Part shown: positions 30,666 to 32,026 of the stretch, piece by piece
Layout: each line of letters begins with the position of its first letter
Position numbering within the stretch: position 1 is the first letter of the stretch
Assembly: GCA_019115445.1 (NCBI GenBank)
Contig: DXDP01000136.1
Coordinates: 1-32,026 of the forward strand
Reading direction: 5' to 3'
Origin: Candidatus Nocardiopsis merdipullorum
GTDB taxonomy: Bacteria; Actinomycetota; Actinomycetes; Streptosporangiales; Streptosporangiaceae
Length of the DNA stretch: 32,026 nucleotides
The notes under the pieces: generated by a model
Told to the model about the DNA's origin: nothing
What the model saw: only the letters and a program-made list of their open reading frames with translations
The model's database searches: none
Made by a program: the position numbers and the translations under genes

Positions 30666-32026
30666 GCCTTCTCCTGTGCGGCTATCGCCGCTGTGCTGGT
30701 GCGGTCGGACGCGGTGGACGCATCCGCCGGATTCGGGTCGAGGTCGAACAGTTCGCGCAGGGCGGCCTCGTAGGCGTGGCCGTCGGGTTCGACGGCCAGC
30801 TCCTTGACGCGGACAGTGGGTCTGTGGAGGAGTTTGTCGGCCACGCGGCGCATCGCCCGGCCGATCTCCTCCCGGGAACGGTCGTCGATGTCGTCGGGCA
30901 GGCGTCCCAGCAATCGGGACAGTTCGGAGTCGACGACGCCCTGGCCCTGGGTGCGTAGGGCAACGACGGTGGGTGTGACCTGGTTGGCGCGGCGGGTCGC
31001 GCGAAACTGGGAGACTTCCTCGTCCACGATGTCGCGGACGAGGGTGAGCGCACCAGCGTGGTCGGTCTGTTCGGTGTCGCGGGAGGCCTGGCGCAGGTCC
31101 TCGATGTCCACGACACTGACGTGGTCGATCTCACGGGCCTTGGGGTCGATGTCGCGCGGTAGCGCCAGATCGAGGAACACCAGCGGACGGGTGCGGCCCC
31201 GTGTCTTGGCGGCCACCTGTTCGGCGGTCAGGACAAAGCCTTGGGCACCGGTGCAGGAGATGACGAGGTCGACGTCGGTGAGGACGTCGGTGGCCTCGTC
31301 GAAGGCAACTGCTTCGGCCTGGAGGGAGTCGTAGGCCTCGGTGAGGCACTCGGCCAGGCGTGCGGCGCGTTCGAAGGTGCGGTTGGCGACCACGACCCGG
31401 CCCGCGCCCTGGCGGGCCACGGTGTGGGCCGACAGTGCGCTCATGGAACCTGCGCCCAGGATCAGGGCCCGGGTTCCGGTGAGCGGCCCGGTTTCGGGCA
31501 GCGAAACCTCGTGCGACACCTCGTGCAGGTCCGTGGAGCTCGGCACCGTCGTACCGGACATCGGGCACCCCGCCGGGGGCGTGGCCTTGCTGTCGAGGGA
31601 GGCCCCCGGGATGCTGGCACCGGGTGCGGTGGCCAGGTTCTGCACGGCGTTGTCGAGGCCGAAGCTGACCATGTCGGCGCCGGCGTGGTCCAGGTGGGTC
31701 TCGGTGTGGGCGCGCTTGCCCACGTGCAGTGCCCGCTGGCCCAGGTCGTTGAGCACCCGGCCCACAGAACCGTTCTTCTGACCTTCCTTGAGGGCGTCGC
31801 GTACCTGGCCGAGGATCTGGCCCTCACCGACGACCATGGAGTCCAGACCGCAGGTGACGGAGAACAGGTGTTGGACGGCGCTGTCCTCGTAGTGCACGTA
31901 GACGTGCTCGGACAGTTCACCGAGAGGAACCCCGGTGTGCCAGGACAGGAGTTCGGTCACCGCCGCCACCCCGCCGTGGTAGGTGGACACGTCGGCGTAG
32001 ATTTCTGTCCGGTTGCAGGTGGAGAG
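30662..32026 (-). CDS. hemA: Glutamyl-tRNA reductase, 5' end outside the window
   Basis: It reduces glutamyl-tRNA to glutamate-1-semialdehyde with NADPH, the first step of the C5 route. The frame is open to the right edge and its first visible residues are LSTCNRTEIYADV, including the catalytic Cys (32015-32017), so only about 50 N-terminal residues are missing. Further motifs are VTCGLDSMVVGEGQILGQVRDA and the NADPH loop LILGAGSMSALSAHTVARQG, then the C-terminal dimerisation domain. A stretch of about 45 residues rich in Ser, Pro and Gly (SIPGASLDSK to SLPETGPL) sits between the catalytic and NADPH domains, a feature of actinobacterial HemA. hemC follows with an ATGA overlap. Confidence 0.96.
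   Translation of the reverse strand, partial: LSTCNRTEIYADVSTYHGGVAAVTELLSWHTGVPLGELSEHVYVHYEDSAVQHLFSVTCGLDSMVVGEGQILGQVRDALKEGQKNGSVGRVLNDLGQRALHVGKRAHTETHLDHAGADMVSFGLDNAVQNLATAPGASIPGASLDSKATPPAGCPMSGTTVPSSTDLHEVSHEVSLPETGPLTGTRALILGAGSMSALSAHTVARQGAGRVVVANRTFERAARLAECLTEAYDSLQAEAVAFDEATDVLTDVDLVISCTGAQGFVLTAEQVAAKTRGRTRPLVFLDLALPRDIDPKAREIDHVSVVDIEDLRQASRDTEQTDHAGALTLVRDIVDEEVSQFRATRRANQVTPTVVALRTQGQGVVDSELSRLLGRLPDDIDDRSREEIGRAMRRVADKLLHRPTVRVKELAVEPDGHAYEAALRELFDLDPNPADASTASDRTSTAAIAAQEKA

Overview
The window is chromosomal DNA from a high-GC Gram-positive actinomycete. The evidence is dense GC-rich genes on both strands, frequent GTG starts, a mycothiol glycosyltransferase (mshA), a MurT/GatD pair for peptidoglycan amidation, a nitrobindin-like FABP protein and the hemA-hemC-hemD-hemB order usual in actinobacteria. 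A Nocardiopsis- or Streptomyces-like relative fits, but the genus is inference. I see no rRNA, tRNA, CRISPR array, insertion sequence or phage gene.

Layout. 1-3371: a truncated membrane-anchored alpha/beta hydrolase, a DUF2516 membrane protein, an M56 peptidase/BlaI-type repressor pair and a macro-domain hydrolase. 3653-6258: mshA, a YbjN-domain protein and phosphoglycerate mutase. 6395-9340: a GIDE-domain membrane protein, a nitrobindin-like protein and a YgfZ-type folate-binding protein. 9545-11531: gatD and murT. 11622-13784: a large membrane protein with a degenerate P-loop. 13902-16678: a sulfur-metabolism block (DUF1416, sseA, a 24-codon Cys-rich leader peptide, a thioredoxin-fold protein, a DUF2993 protein). 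16918-20176: a membrane/ABM-domain fusion, a HAD-IB phosphatase and an NAD-dependent epimerase-like protein. 20589-22550: a histidine phosphatase and hemL. 22631-24525: an RloA/RloB-like ATPase plus TOPRIM pair, a probable phage-defence module. 24672-26787: a PAP2 phosphatase, an RraA-like protein and a prim-pol-like protein. 26884-32026: hemB, hemD (fused to a methyltransferase-like domain), hemC and hemA (truncated by the window edge).

How it fits together. HemA, HemL, HemB, HemC and HemD cover the C5 route from glutamyl-tRNA to uroporphyrinogen III. hemL is separated from the rest by the defence pair, PAP2, rraA and the prim-pol gene. The sulfur block carries a hallmark of cysteine-responsive attenuation: a short peptide with Cys codons near its end, placed upstream of sseA, with a promoter and a CRP-like inverted repeat just ahead of it.

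Regulatory reading. Several genes (blaI, gpmA, the nitrobindin-like gene, ygfZ) have a TAGNCT- or TAAACT-type -10 hexamer only 7-8 bases before the start codon, which predicts leaderless mRNAs. The strongest candidates for something special are the RloAB pair inside the haem locus, the Cys-rich leader peptide, the degenerate ATPase at 11622-13784 and the membrane/ABM fusion at 16918-18207.
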